Shown: piece by piece, positions 53,403 through 61,621 of the stretch
Numbering within the stretch: position 1 is the stretch's first letter
Layout: each line of letters starts with the position of its first letter
From: JABDEZ01 sp965276955
Lineage (GTDB): Bacteria > Bacteroidota > Bacteroidia > Chitinophagales > Chitinophagaceae
Direction of reading: 5' to 3'
Assembly (NCBI GenBank): GCA_965276955.1
Contig: CBDIBP010000027.1
Location: 1 to 64,000, forward strand
Length of the DNA stretch: 64,000 nt
Notes under the pieces: model-generated
Database searches by the model: none
What the model saw: the letters and a program-made list of their open reading frames with translations, nothing else
What the model was told of the DNA's origin: nothing
Made by a program: the position numbers and the translations under genes

Positions 53403-53858
53403 ATGAAAGAATTCTTAGAAGGCCTTTTTGCATACGACAGGACAGTAAATGAAAAGATGATAGCCGCTATCATTGCTAATAGCAACAAGGTAGATGAGCG
53501 CACGCTGCAACTCATAAACCATATAGTATCTGTACACCAGATATGGAACAGCCGCATGTTGCAGACAGAGTTCACAGCCGATACATGGGCATTACCCAAC
53601 CTTACCATTCTGCAGGATAATAATACAAACAACACCCTCGCAAGCCTCGATATCATTGCGAAGAACGACCTCACTGCCACCTTAACTTATAAGAACACCA
53701 CCGGGGCAGAATTTACCAATACCTACACCGATGTGCTCTACCACATCATCAACCACAGCAACTACCACCGCGGACAGATCAACAGCCGCCTCAGCCAAAG
53801 CGATATCCAACCAGTAGTAACAGATTATATAGCTTACAGAAGGCAAGTGATCTCATAG
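53403..53858 (+). CDS. DinB-family protein
   Basis: A 151-residue four-helix-bundle protein of the DinB/YfiT-like superfamily. Possible metal-binding histidines sit in LINHIVSVHQIW and HIINHSNYHRGQI. Members include thiol transferases using bacillithiol or mycothiol, but many have no known activity. It converges on prfC with 16 bases between the stops. Confidence 0.88.
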   Translation: MKEFLEGLFAYDRTVNEKMIAAIIANSNKVDERTLQLINHIVSVHQIWNSRMLQTEFTADTWALPNLTILQDNNTNNTLASLDIIAKNDLTATLTYKNTTGAEFTNTYTDVLYHIINHSNYHRGQINSRLSQSDIQPVVTDYIAYRRQVIS

Positions 53859-53874
53859 GCACATACCTTCCACT

Positions 53875-55470
53875 TTACTTTGCCATCGCCGTCTTGAACT
53901 CACTCGTAAAGTGGAATTCTATATCCGGGTTGTTCTGCCGCTCGGTGTTCAGGAACCATTCGCTTTGGGCCAGGTATACCAGGTTGCCATCTTTGTCTTC
54001 CATCACGTTGCTCTGCTTAAAGCGTACAAAATCGTCTATCGCTTTTTTGTCGCCGGTTATCCAGCAGGCTTTGTAGAAGCTCAGTGGGGTAAAGGTGCAT
54101 GATGCACCATACTCCTGCAGCAGGCGGTATTGTATCACCTCAAACTGTAGTTCGCCCACGCAGCCTATTATTTTGCGGTTGCCGCCGTGCTGGGTAAACA
54201 GCTGGGCCACACCCTCATCGGTAAGCTGCCGCACACCCTTTTCCAGCTGCTTGGTCTTCATCGGGTCTTTGTTGATGAGCTCCTTGAACAGCTCCGGGCT
54301 AAAGGTAGGTATACCGGTGAATTGCATATCCTCACCCTCAGTAAGGGTATCGCCTATTTTAAAACCACCGGTGTCGAACAGGCCTATCACATCGCCGGGA
54401 AATGCTTCTTCTATCACATCCTTCTCCCGCGCCAGGAAGCTATATGGGTTGCTGAACCGCACATCCTTATCAGAACGGGTATGGTGGTAAAAAGTATTGC
54501 GGGCGAACCTGCCGCTGCACACCCGCAGGAACGCTATACGGTCGCGGTGGCGTGGGTCCAGGTTGGCATGTATCTTAAATATGAAACCGGTAAATTTATC
54601 TTCACCCGGCATCACCTCGCGCTTGTCAGTAAAGCGGGGCTGCGGTATGGGCGCTATGTTTATGAACGTATCCAGCAGCTCGCGCACACCAAAATTGTTC
54701 ACCGCACTGCCAAAGAATACCGGGGCCACCTTGGCCGCCAGGTAGTCTTCCTTGTTCAGCGGGCCATACACGCCCTCCAGCAGCTCCACATCTTCGCGCA
54801 GCTGGGCGGCATCGCGCTCGCCCACCTTTTCTGCCAGTGTAGGGTCGCCTATACCATCTATGGGTATAGTGTTCTCATCAGTAGCCTTCTGGCTGGGGGT
54901 AAACAGCAACAGGCTTTTATCGTACAGGTTATACACCCCTTTAAATTCCTTACCCATGTTTATGGGCCAGCTCAGTGGGTGCAGGCTTATGTTCAGTTCT
55001 TTTTCTATCTCGTCCAGCAGGTCAAAGGGCAGCTTACCATCACGGTCCATCTTGTTCACGAAGACTATTACCGGGGTGTCCCTCATACGGCACACCTCCA
55101 TCAGCTTGCGGGTCTGTTCTTCCACCCCGTTCACGCTGTCTATCACCAGTATCACACTATCCACGGCGGTAAGTGTACGGTAGGTATCCTCGGCAAAGTC
55201 CTTGTGGCCCGGCGTATCCAGCAGGTTTATGAGGGTATCCTTATACTCAAAGCTCATTACACTCGTAGCCACGCTGATACCCCTCTGGCGCTCTATTTCC
55301 ATAAAGTCACTGGTAGCATGCTTCTTTATCTTATTGCTCTTTACCGCACCGGCCACCTGTATAGCGCCCCCGAACAACAACAGTTTTTCGGTAAGCGTGG
55401 TCTTACCCGCATCGGGGTGACTGATGATGGCAAACGTTCTGCGGCGGCTTATTTCTTTTTCGTACTTCAT
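53875..55470 (-). CDS. prfC: Peptide chain release factor 3
   Basis: A 531-residue GTPase that removes release factors 1 and 2 from the ribosome after termination. The start ATG 55470 (MKYEKEISRRRTF) is preferred over upstream starts. The P-loop HPDAGKTT (18-25), DTPGHKDF switch and NKMDRDG specificity motif are intact, and ISVATSVMSFEYKD is typical. The long open frame on the other strand is a coding shadow. Confidence 0.97.
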   Translation of the reverse strand: MKYEKEISRRRTFAIISHPDAGKTTLTEKLLLFGGAIQVAGAVKSNKIKKHATSDFMEIERQRGISVATSVMSFEYKDTLINLLDTPGHKDFAEDTYRTLTAVDSVILVIDSVNGVEEQTRKLMEVCRMRDTPVIVFVNKMDRDGKLPFDLLDEIEKELNISLHPLSWPINMGKEFKGVYNLYDKSLLLFTPSQKATDENTIPIDGIGDPTLAEKVGERDAAQLREDVELLEGVYGPLNKEDYLAAKVAPVFFGSAVNNFGVRELLDTFINIAPIPQPRFTDKREVMPGEDKFTGFIFKIHANLDPRHRDRIAFLRVCSGRFARNTFYHHTRSDKDVRFSNPYSFLAREKDVIEEAFPGDVIGLFDTGGFKIGDTLTEGEDMQFTGIPTFSPELFKELINKDPMKTKQLEKGVRQLTDEGVAQLFTQHGGNRKIIGCVGELQFEVIQYRLLQEYGASCTFTPLSFYKACWITGDKKAIDDFVRFKQSNVMEDKDGNLVYLAQSEWFLNTERQNNPDIEFHFTSEFKTAMAK

Positions 55471-55667
55471 TTGAGGGTGCAAAGTTCGTGAAAATGGGGC
55501 AGGAAACAATATATGAAACTTTTGCAGCCACCTATTGTGCTACTATCATCGTCCGTTGCGTCGCACTCTTGTACGTTTGGAGCTATATTCATCTACTTTG
55601 ATTAATAAATAGCAATTATTTCTTCAAAGATGATATTTATTCTAATTTAGTAGATTCAAATGCATAT

Positions 55668-58052
55668 ATGAGTAAAACGGGATTTTTTGCATACCCTAAC
55701 ACCCCAACACACTGTGGAGAGTTCATTGAGAGAGCGATAACTGTCATTAATCAAGAAACTCCCGATGTAGCTCTCAAAAGTTGGAAGCAATTGGAAATTG
55801 GGGGCAATTTCATAATCTCAAAAATTCTCAGACAGATAGAAACTAGCGACTTTGTGTGTGCGGATGTAACGCACATAAATGAGAATGTGCTGTTTGAACT
55901 TGGATTTGCTATTGGTAAGAGAAAGCCTGTTTGGATAATTCAAGATACGTCTATTGGTGCAAGCTTTGCAAAATTTAGAGAGTTAAATTTTCTAACAAGC
56001 GTTGGATATTGTTCATACACTAGTAGTACTGATATAGTAAATGGTTTTACTAGTGAGAATGTTAATTTGAAAAGCAGTTTGCTGATAGACCAATTGGTTG
56101 CTGGAATTAGTGAAAACACAAATAGAAATGCTTTACTTTTTTTAAAAACTCAATTCGATACAGACTACAATCAATTAATGATTGAAAAAATTAGAGACCT
56201 CAAATTACCCTGTATTATTGATGATGCAAATGAGGTAAGAATTCAATCGTTAACTTGGTACATTACACAACTATTATCTGTGCCAGCAGTATTAGTGGAA
56301 TTTTCTTCAATAAGACGAATTGGGCAAGACGTTCAGAATGCAAAATGCTCATTTATCGCAGGTCTTGCACTTGGGCTTGGATTAAGAGTGCAGATGGTAG
56401 CTGAAGAACCATTTCCGACAGCTCTTGATTATCAAGAATATTTAAGAAAATTCTCAAATCTCAAGACTTGCGAAGAAGCAATTTCCCCGTTTCTAAATAG
56501 ATTACAATTAGACAGTGCAGAACTAATAGTTAAAAATAATACTATTGTTAAATCGCAGAGACATGACTCAGTTCTTCAAAAAATTAAGTTTGGTGAGTAC
56601 ATAGCAGAACACGAATCAGAAGGAATCTATGATTATTACATTAACGCGGCACACGAGGAGAACATAATTAAAAGTGAATACAATATTGTTGTAGGTCGAA
56701 AAGGTAGCGGTAAAACAGCAACGTTATACTTTTTGCAATCTTACTTAGGTCGAGATATAAGAAATCAGATTGTCACAATTAAGCCAATAAATTTCGAAAT
56801 TGATGGTTTAATACAGCTCTTAAAGAAATTAAATAGCGAATTTGAACGCGGATATATTATACAGTCCATATGGAAATTTTTAATCTATACGGAAATCGCA
56901 AAGCGTATGTATCATATAGTTATAAATAAACCGGTTTACGCAATTGAAAAATTAGATAAGGAAATCATCGAGTTTGTCGAAGCAAATAAAGCAATAATTC
57001 TGACTGACTTCTCGACTCGTCTAGAACAGGAATTAATAAATTTAGAGGCAACAACAATAATTAGCGAACAAACTGAATTTAGAGAAAAAATATCTGAAAT
57101 TTTACATGATAATATTATAGGTAAACTAAAGGAAATGATAATTTCTTTTATGATGAAGAGAAATAAGCTCGTCATAATAATCGATAATTTAGATAAGAAT
57201 TGGAGAAAAGATAAAGAGATAGAAATTACCAGCAAATTTATTTTAGGCTTATTGGGAGTCATTGGACGGATTGTGAAAGAATTAAAGGGTAATCCTCGGA
57301 AACCAAATTTCGATATGAACCTTATTGTGCTATTGAGAAGCGATATTTTCAAACATATTATGCAGTATGCTCGCGAGCCAGATAAAATTGAATATACTCG
57401 ACTTAGATGGAATGACACAGAAGTCCTATTCCGAATTGTGGATAAAAGAATTGAATACCTTTCGGACGAAACAATTACCGGTGAAGACTTTTGGAGAAAC
57501 TATGTAACACACACTACCAAAAATATACCTACTAAAAACTTTATTCATTCTTGCATAATTCCTCGGCCAAGAGACTTAATATTTTTCCTAAATGGTGCAA
57601 AAAGCAAAGCAGTTGCTAGAGGTCACCGAACTATTGAAGAAAATGATATTATTGCTGCCTACGAAGATTACTCTAGTTGGATTTTTCAATCGATATTAGT
57701 TGAAAATGGTATCACTATTAAACAAATGGAGACCTTCCTTTATAACACGATTGGCGAAAATTCTGTAATAAGTAGGGGACAAATAATAAAATTAATGGTA
57801 TTAGCCGATATCAATACAGATGAAATAAATGTAGATTATTTCATTGACTTTTTATGTTCGTTGTCATTTATCGGAAGAGAAATTAGAGAGGATGAATTTG
57901 AGTATGAATATGACTTTGAAACAGATATTAAAATTAAGATTTTGTCTAAAAAAATAAATTCTAATCGATACAAAATCCATAATGCATTTATTCCTTTTTT
58001 GGAATGCATTGATTACAAAAGCAATGGCCCCCGCTCAGCGTATTCTTCCTGA
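55668..58052 (+). CDS. TIR/deoxyribosyltransferase-like + Sll1717-type P-loop ATPase (putative defence protein)
   Basis: A 794-residue AT-rich protein. Residues 1-130 look like a TIR or nucleoside-deoxyribosyltransferase-like fold: CADVTHINENVLFELGFAIG with Asp66 and a catalytic-like Glu77. Residues 150-285 repeat that pattern (PAVLVEFSS at 206-214, CSFIAGLALGLGLRVQMV) but lack the glutamate, so the copy is likely inactive. A P-loop ATPase of the Sll1717 family follows, with FGEYIAEHESEGIYDYYI, Walker A GRKGSGKT (343-350) and Walker B IIIDNLDK (503-510). Effector plus STAND-like ATPase is a frequent antiphage layout; NAD or nucleotide cleavage is inferred only. No neighbour shares the island. 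Confidence 0.72.
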   Translation: MSKTGFFAYPNTPTHCGEFIERAITVINQETPDVALKSWKQLEIGGNFIISKILRQIETSDFVCADVTHINENVLFELGFAIGKRKPVWIIQDTSIGASFAKFRELNFLTSVGYCSYTSSTDIVNGFTSENVNLKSSLLIDQLVAGISENTNRNALLFLKTQFDTDYNQLMIEKIRDLKLPCIIDDANEVRIQSLTWYITQLLSVPAVLVEFSSIRRIGQDVQNAKCSFIAGLALGLGLRVQMVAEEPFPTALDYQEYLRKFSNLKTCEEAISPFLNRLQLDSAELIVKNNTIVKSQRHDSVLQKIKFGEYIAEHESEGIYDYYINAAHEENIIKSEYNIVVGRKGSGKTATLYFLQSYLGRDIRNQIVTIKPINFEIDGLIQLLKKLNSEFERGYIIQSIWKFLIYTEIAKRMYHIVINKPVYAIEKLDKEIIEFVEANKAIILTDFSTRLEQELINLEATTIISEQTEFREKISEILHDNIIGKLKEMIISFMMKRNKLVIIIDNLDKNWRKDKEIEITSKFILGLLGVIGRIVKELKGNPRKPNFDMNLIVLLRSDIFKHIMQYAREPDKIEYTRLRWNDTEVLFRIVDKRIEYLSDETITGEDFWRNYVTHTTKNIPTKNFIHSCIIPRPRDLIFFLNGAKSKAVARGHRTIEENDIIAAYEDYSSWIFQSILVENGITIKQMETFLYNTIGENSVISRGQIIKLMVLADINTDEINVDYFIDFLCSLSFIGREIREDEFEYEYDFETDIKIKILSKKINSNRYKIHNAFIPFLECIDYKSNGPRSAYSS

Positions 58053-58178
58053 CTACGTCGTCCACGGTATTAGATCTTCAGATTTGCGAACACTAAAATG
58101 AGCACCGCAGCCTGCGCTCGTTTTCCCCACTGGTCGAAGCGTCCGCTTCGTCCTCAGCATCCTCAAGCATCCGCTTGA
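58053..58178 (-). repeat. Hairpin chain at the junction with the 55.7-58.05 kb island
   Basis: Short perfect hairpins TCAAGC/GCTTGA (58163-58178, loop ATCC) and CGAAGC/GCTTCG (58135-58150, loop GTCC) are followed by GACTACGTCGTC (58051-58062), which in reverse matches the CGACGTAGTC box at 28130-28139. The order on the minus strand parallels 28026-28165, although individual stems differ. Confidence 0.55.
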
Positions 58179-58452
58179 CCATTCACAAAAATGTGGATAT
58201 CCTTATTTGGAAACGCCTACCCCCGCATCGTATCTTGCTATGTCAAATTACGAGCCTATAACCCCCAAAAAGCACATCCTCCTTATCCTCAAGTCCTGCG
58301 GATCCTGATTCAGACAAAATTACCTGAACAGGAAAAAACCGGTAAAAACAGAAATGCACCATAAACAGCATATGAGCCACCACAGCACATTCCACATGCT
58401 ACTAAACCCCAAAATTACCGATTCCCTTTTTTCTTACCGACCGGTAATTCAG
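58179..58452 (-). repeat. Diverged structured intergenic repeat, copy B
   Basis: On the minus strand this copy has hairpin 1 (AATTACCG/CGGTAATT, arms at 58442-58449 and 58413-58420, including CCGGTCGGTAAGAAAAAA as in copy A), the core GTGGTGGCT (58375-58383), hairpin 2 (TTACC/GGTAA arms at 58341-58345 and 58320-58324), a variable stretch and the distal box AAATAAGGATATCCACA at 58192-58208. Confidence 0.8.
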
Positions 58453-58464
58453 AATTACATGTTC

Positions 58465-58503
58465 CCCTCCTTTTGAAGGAGGGGTGGCCTTTAGGCCGGG
58501 GTG
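58465..58503. repeat. GC-rich palindromic repeat
   Basis: CCCCTCC-TTTTG-AAGGAGGGG (58464-58485) and GGCC-TTTA-GGCC (58488-58499) form two adjacent hairpins, followed by GGGGTGG. Similar G/C-rich palindromes are scattered between genes in many Bacteroidota genomes. Other copies should occur outside the window; none was seen here. Confidence 0.5.
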
Positions 58504-58593
58504 GTTGGTCTCGCGAAGGCACAGCCCCCCGAAAAAATACACGGCCTAATTTTTATAAACATTACTACAGCTATTCACAATTAACTGTAGATC

Positions 58594-60057
58594 ATGAATA
58601 TAACCTTTCACGGAGCAGCAAGAACAGTTACAGGCTCCAAGCACCTGGTATCGCTCGACAATGGTAAAAAAATATTACTCGATTGCGGCTTGTTCCAGGG
58701 AATGGGAAAACAAACGCTGGAGCTCAACAGCAACTGGGGCTTCGAGCCGAAGGAAGTTACCTGCGTCATCCTATCCCACGCGCATATAGACCATGTGGGC
58801 CTGCTGCCCAAGCTGGTAAAAGATGGGTTTACGGGCCAGATATACTGCACCCCCCAAACCGCAGAACTTGCTAAGTTGCTGCTGCTCGATTCTGCCCACA
58901 TACAGGAGATGGAAGAGACCCACATCAACAAGATACGGGAGCGGCAGAACAGGCCACTGGTAGAGGCCCTGTATCACGAGGACAATGTGAAGGCGCTACT
59001 ACCCCTTATAGTAACGGTCCCCTACCACGAGCGTTTTACTATAGATAAGGACGTAGAACTGCTGTACACCAACGCTGGCCACATATTGGGCAGCGCCTGT
59101 GTGCACCTGAATATAAAGGAGCATGGCGAGCATACCCGCCTCACCTTCAGCGGCGACCTGGGCCGCTACAACGATATGATACTTGCCAGCCCCGACATAG
59201 CCCCCCAGGCCGACCTCATCATCATGGAATCGACCTATGGCAACAAGCTGCATGCTGTACTGCACTCCACTACCGATCTGATACTGCGGTACATAGAGGA
59301 GACATGCATAGAGCGCAAGGGCAAGCTGATCATCCCGGCTTTCAGCGTTGGCCGCACACAGGAGATACTGTACATCCTCAACAGGCTGGATACAGAGCGC
59401 AGGCTGCCCAAGCTGAACTACTATGTAGATAGCCCGCTATCCATAGAGGCCACAGAGATCATGAAAGCCCACCCGGAATGCTTTAACGACCAGGTGAAGG
59501 AGCTATTGAAGAAGGATGATGATGTATTCGCATTTCCAGGTCTGCACTACACTACCAATGTGGATGAATCGATAACTCTTACGGCCAGTGATGAGCCGTG
59601 TGTCATCATTGCAGCATCGGGCATGGCAGAGGCGGGCAGGGTGAAGCACCACATCAATGAGAGCATCGGCGACCCCAATAGCACCATACTGCTGGTAGGG
59701 TATTGCGAACCGCACTCGCTGGGTGGCCAACTGCACAACGGAGCAAAGCAGGTAAATATATTTGGTGAGCTGCGCGATGTAAAAGCACAGATAGCCAGCG
59801 TAGACAGCATGAGCGCCCACGCAGACCAGGACGACCTGCTGAAATGGATAAGCTGCCAGGATGCAAAACAGGTGCAAAACATATATCTTGTACATGGCGA
59901 GTACGAGGTGCAGCAGGCCTTTAGGGAAAAGCTGCTGCGCAAGGGGTTCGCCCATGTAGCCATACCCTGCATGCATGAGCAGATGACCCCGGGCAAAAGT
60001 GAGGGTAAAGCCCCGCGCAAGCAACCCGTGCATAAAGAACTGATACAAAAACAATAA
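58594..60057 (+). CDS. Metallo-beta-lactamase/beta-CASP ribonuclease
   Basis: A 487-residue protein. The metallo-beta-lactamase metal site is SHAHIDHVG (HXHXDH), with the second-motif His in NAGHILGSACVH and the Asp in FSGDLGRYND. The beta-CASP domain (about 200-390) and the C-terminal RNA-specificity part (SAHADQDDL, LVHGEYEVQ) follow. Such proteins are RNA endo- or 5'-exonucleases related to CPSF73 and RNase J. It is followed after 2 bases by xth, suggesting co-transcription. Confidence 0.93.
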   Translation: MNITFHGAARTVTGSKHLVSLDNGKKILLDCGLFQGMGKQTLELNSNWGFEPKEVTCVILSHAHIDHVGLLPKLVKDGFTGQIYCTPQTAELAKLLLLDSAHIQEMEETHINKIRERQNRPLVEALYHEDNVKALLPLIVTVPYHERFTIDKDVELLYTNAGHILGSACVHLNIKEHGEHTRLTFSGDLGRYNDMILASPDIAPQADLIIMESTYGNKLHAVLHSTTDLILRYIEETCIERKGKLIIPAFSVGRTQEILYILNRLDTERRLPKLNYYVDSPLSIEATEIMKAHPECFNDQVKELLKKDDDVFAFPGLHYTTNVDESITLTASDEPCVIIAASGMAEAGRVKHHINESIGDPNSTILLVGYCEPHSLGGQLHNGAKQVNIFGELRDVKAQIASVDSMSAHADQDDLLKWISCQDAKQVQNIYLVHGEYEVQQAFREKLLRKGFAHVAIPCMHEQMTPGKSEGKAPRKQPVHKELIQKQ

Positions 60058-60059
60058 TA

Positions 60060-60836
60060 GTGAGAATAGCTACCTACAACGTAAATGGAGTAAATGGCCG
60101 CTTGCCGGTGCTGCTGCGATGGCTGGGCGAAACACAGCCCGATGTGGTGTGCCTGCAGGAACTGAAAGCGCCCGACGAGAAGTTCCCCTGGCAGGCTATT
60201 GCAGATGCTGGCTACAAGGCAGAGTGGCACGGGCAAAAAAGCTGGAATGGCGTAGCCATACTGGCGCGCGATATGGAGATAAAGGACGTGGTAAAAGGCC
60301 TGCCCGGCGACCCTGACGATACACACAGCCGCTACATAGAAGCTACGGTGAACGGCATACGCATAGGGGGGCTGTACCTGCCCAATGGTAACCCCGCACC
60401 CGGTCCCAAATTTGACTACAAGCTGCGCTGGTTCGAAAGGCTGACGGAGCATGCGGCGGAACTCTTTGCAGGTAAAATGCCCGTGGTGCTCACCGGCGAC
60501 TACAACGTAATGCCCACCGAGCTGGACGTTTACAAACCGGAGCGCTGGGTGGATGATGCCCTGTTTCGCCCGGAAACGCGTGCTGCCTTTAAAACACTGA
60601 TGGACCAGGGCTGGACCGACGCCATCAGAAAGCTATACCCAGATGAAACGATATACACCTTCTGGGACTATTTTCGCAATGCTTATGGCCGCAATGCCGG
60701 CCTGCGTATAGACCATTTTTTACTGAATACTAAATTGAGCAAACGCCTTACCGCCGCCGGGGTAGACCGCAACGTACGCGGCTGGGAAAAAAGCAGCGAC
60801 CACGCCCCTGTATGGATAGAGCTGGAGGATAAATGA
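60060..60836 (+). CDS. xth: Exodeoxyribonuclease III
   Basis: A 258-residue AP endonuclease/3'-exonuclease for DNA repair. The GTG at 60060 starts MRIATYNVNGVNGRLP directly. Catalytic features are CLQELK (Glu), the YLPNGNP loop, TGDYNVMP (Asp-Asn) and the final SSDHAPVWIE (Asp-His). It is two bases after the beta-CASP nuclease, so the genes are almost certainly one transcript. Confidence 0.96.
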   Translation: MRIATYNVNGVNGRLPVLLRWLGETQPDVVCLQELKAPDEKFPWQAIADAGYKAEWHGQKSWNGVAILARDMEIKDVVKGLPGDPDDTHSRYIEATVNGIRIGGLYLPNGNPAPGPKFDYKLRWFERLTEHAAELFAGKMPVVLTGDYNVMPTELDVYKPERWVDDALFRPETRAAFKTLMDQGWTDAIRKLYPDETIYTFWDYFRNAYGRNAGLRIDHFLLNTKLSKRLTAAGVDRNVRGWEKSSDHAPVWIELEDK

Positions 60837-60939
60837 TATATATGAGCTGAGTTGTTTTAGGTTGTCTTTAATTTTTGTAAGGTCATGAAGTACATGTGTA
60901 TATGTGGATACTTAGTTATCTGCATTTACCGCAGTATGT

Positions 60940-60947
60940 TATTTTTG
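60940..60947 (+). promoter_or_regulatory. Possible -7 element (TATTTTTG)
   Basis: TATTTTTG lies 19 bases before the ATG at 60967 and matches TAnnTTTG. No TTG at -33 was found. Confidence 0.4.
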
Positions 60948-60966
60948 CACCAAATCAACAGCGCGG

Positions 60967-61521
60967 ATGTCATCAAGCCTACAAAACGATCTATTACAGG
61001 AGTTCAGAGCAGAGCGTAAAATGGTATATGACCAACTTGACGTGCTGGATCCTTTGGGCACAGCATTGCGCAAGCCCGCGGCCCAGCGGCTGCTGAGTAG
61101 CGGGCTACTTGTTGTATGCGAGATACTTTGTTACCTCCTGGCATTGAGCACCATAGCTTTTATGGTGTTCATGAATAAGATATACCCTTTCTATATACTG
61201 AACGACCTGCTGTACAACACACAGGCCAAGGCCACCATTGGTACGGAGAATGTCACATTCCTGAACATTGGTGTATATAGTATAGCGGGTGTAGTTGCAC
61301 TGTTGCTATTTATAATAGCCCGCATGAGCCGCAAAATAAGGCTGAAGAACCGCATACTGCACCAGGCAGGTAAGGATATAAAACTGGTAGTGGCCCAATA
61401 CCTGCAGCGCAAAGCCGCCATAGATGCCATAGACCAGCGCCACTTTTTAGAGCTGCCCGCATCGTCTTACACGGATAGTGTCACGGTTAACGATATTCCC
61501 AACCCGGGTTATAACGCTTAG
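60967..61521 (+). CDS. Hypothetical two-helix membrane protein
   Basis: A 184-residue protein with two hydrophobic helices (LLSSGLLVVCEILCYLLALS and NIGVYSIAGVVALLLFIIAR, roughly 45-65 and 95-120) enclosing a short extracytoplasmic loop, and basic soluble ends with coiled-coil-like character (LKNRILHQAGKDIKLVVAQY). No family recognised. It has its own likely promoter and no operon partner. Confidence 0.65.
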   Translation: MSSSLQNDLLQEFRAERKMVYDQLDVLDPLGTALRKPAAQRLLSSGLLVVCEILCYLLALSTIAFMVFMNKIYPFYILNDLLYNTQAKATIGTENVTFLNIGVYSIAGVVALLLFIIARMSRKIRLKNRILHQAGKDIKLVVAQYLQRKAAIDAIDQRHFLELPASSYTDSVTVNDIPNPGYNA

Positions 61522-61621
61522 TTCTTTGCAGCTACATGTTGGCTGGGTAGCAATAGTACACCGTTAGTGTACTTTTAGTACATTTAAGTATTATTATTCA
61601 TTTTAAATTTATTTGCAGTAT

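Larger units (their letters stand above)
58053..58593. other. 541-base intergenic region: junction, repeat copy B, palindromes
   Basis: No gene is supported. It contains the island junction with short hairpins (58053-58180), repeat copy B (58179-58452), and a GC-rich palindromic stretch at 58465-58503. The leading 58473-58667 open frame is random. Confidence 0.7.

Noticed and set aside
54187..55491. 434-codon open frame opposite prfC
   Set aside because: It is antisense to the well-conserved release factor 3 gene in the same region and has no recognisable protein features.
59547..60452. 301-codon open frame opposite the beta-CASP nuclease and xth
   Set aside because: Covers two genuine genes on the other strand, and shows no protein motif.
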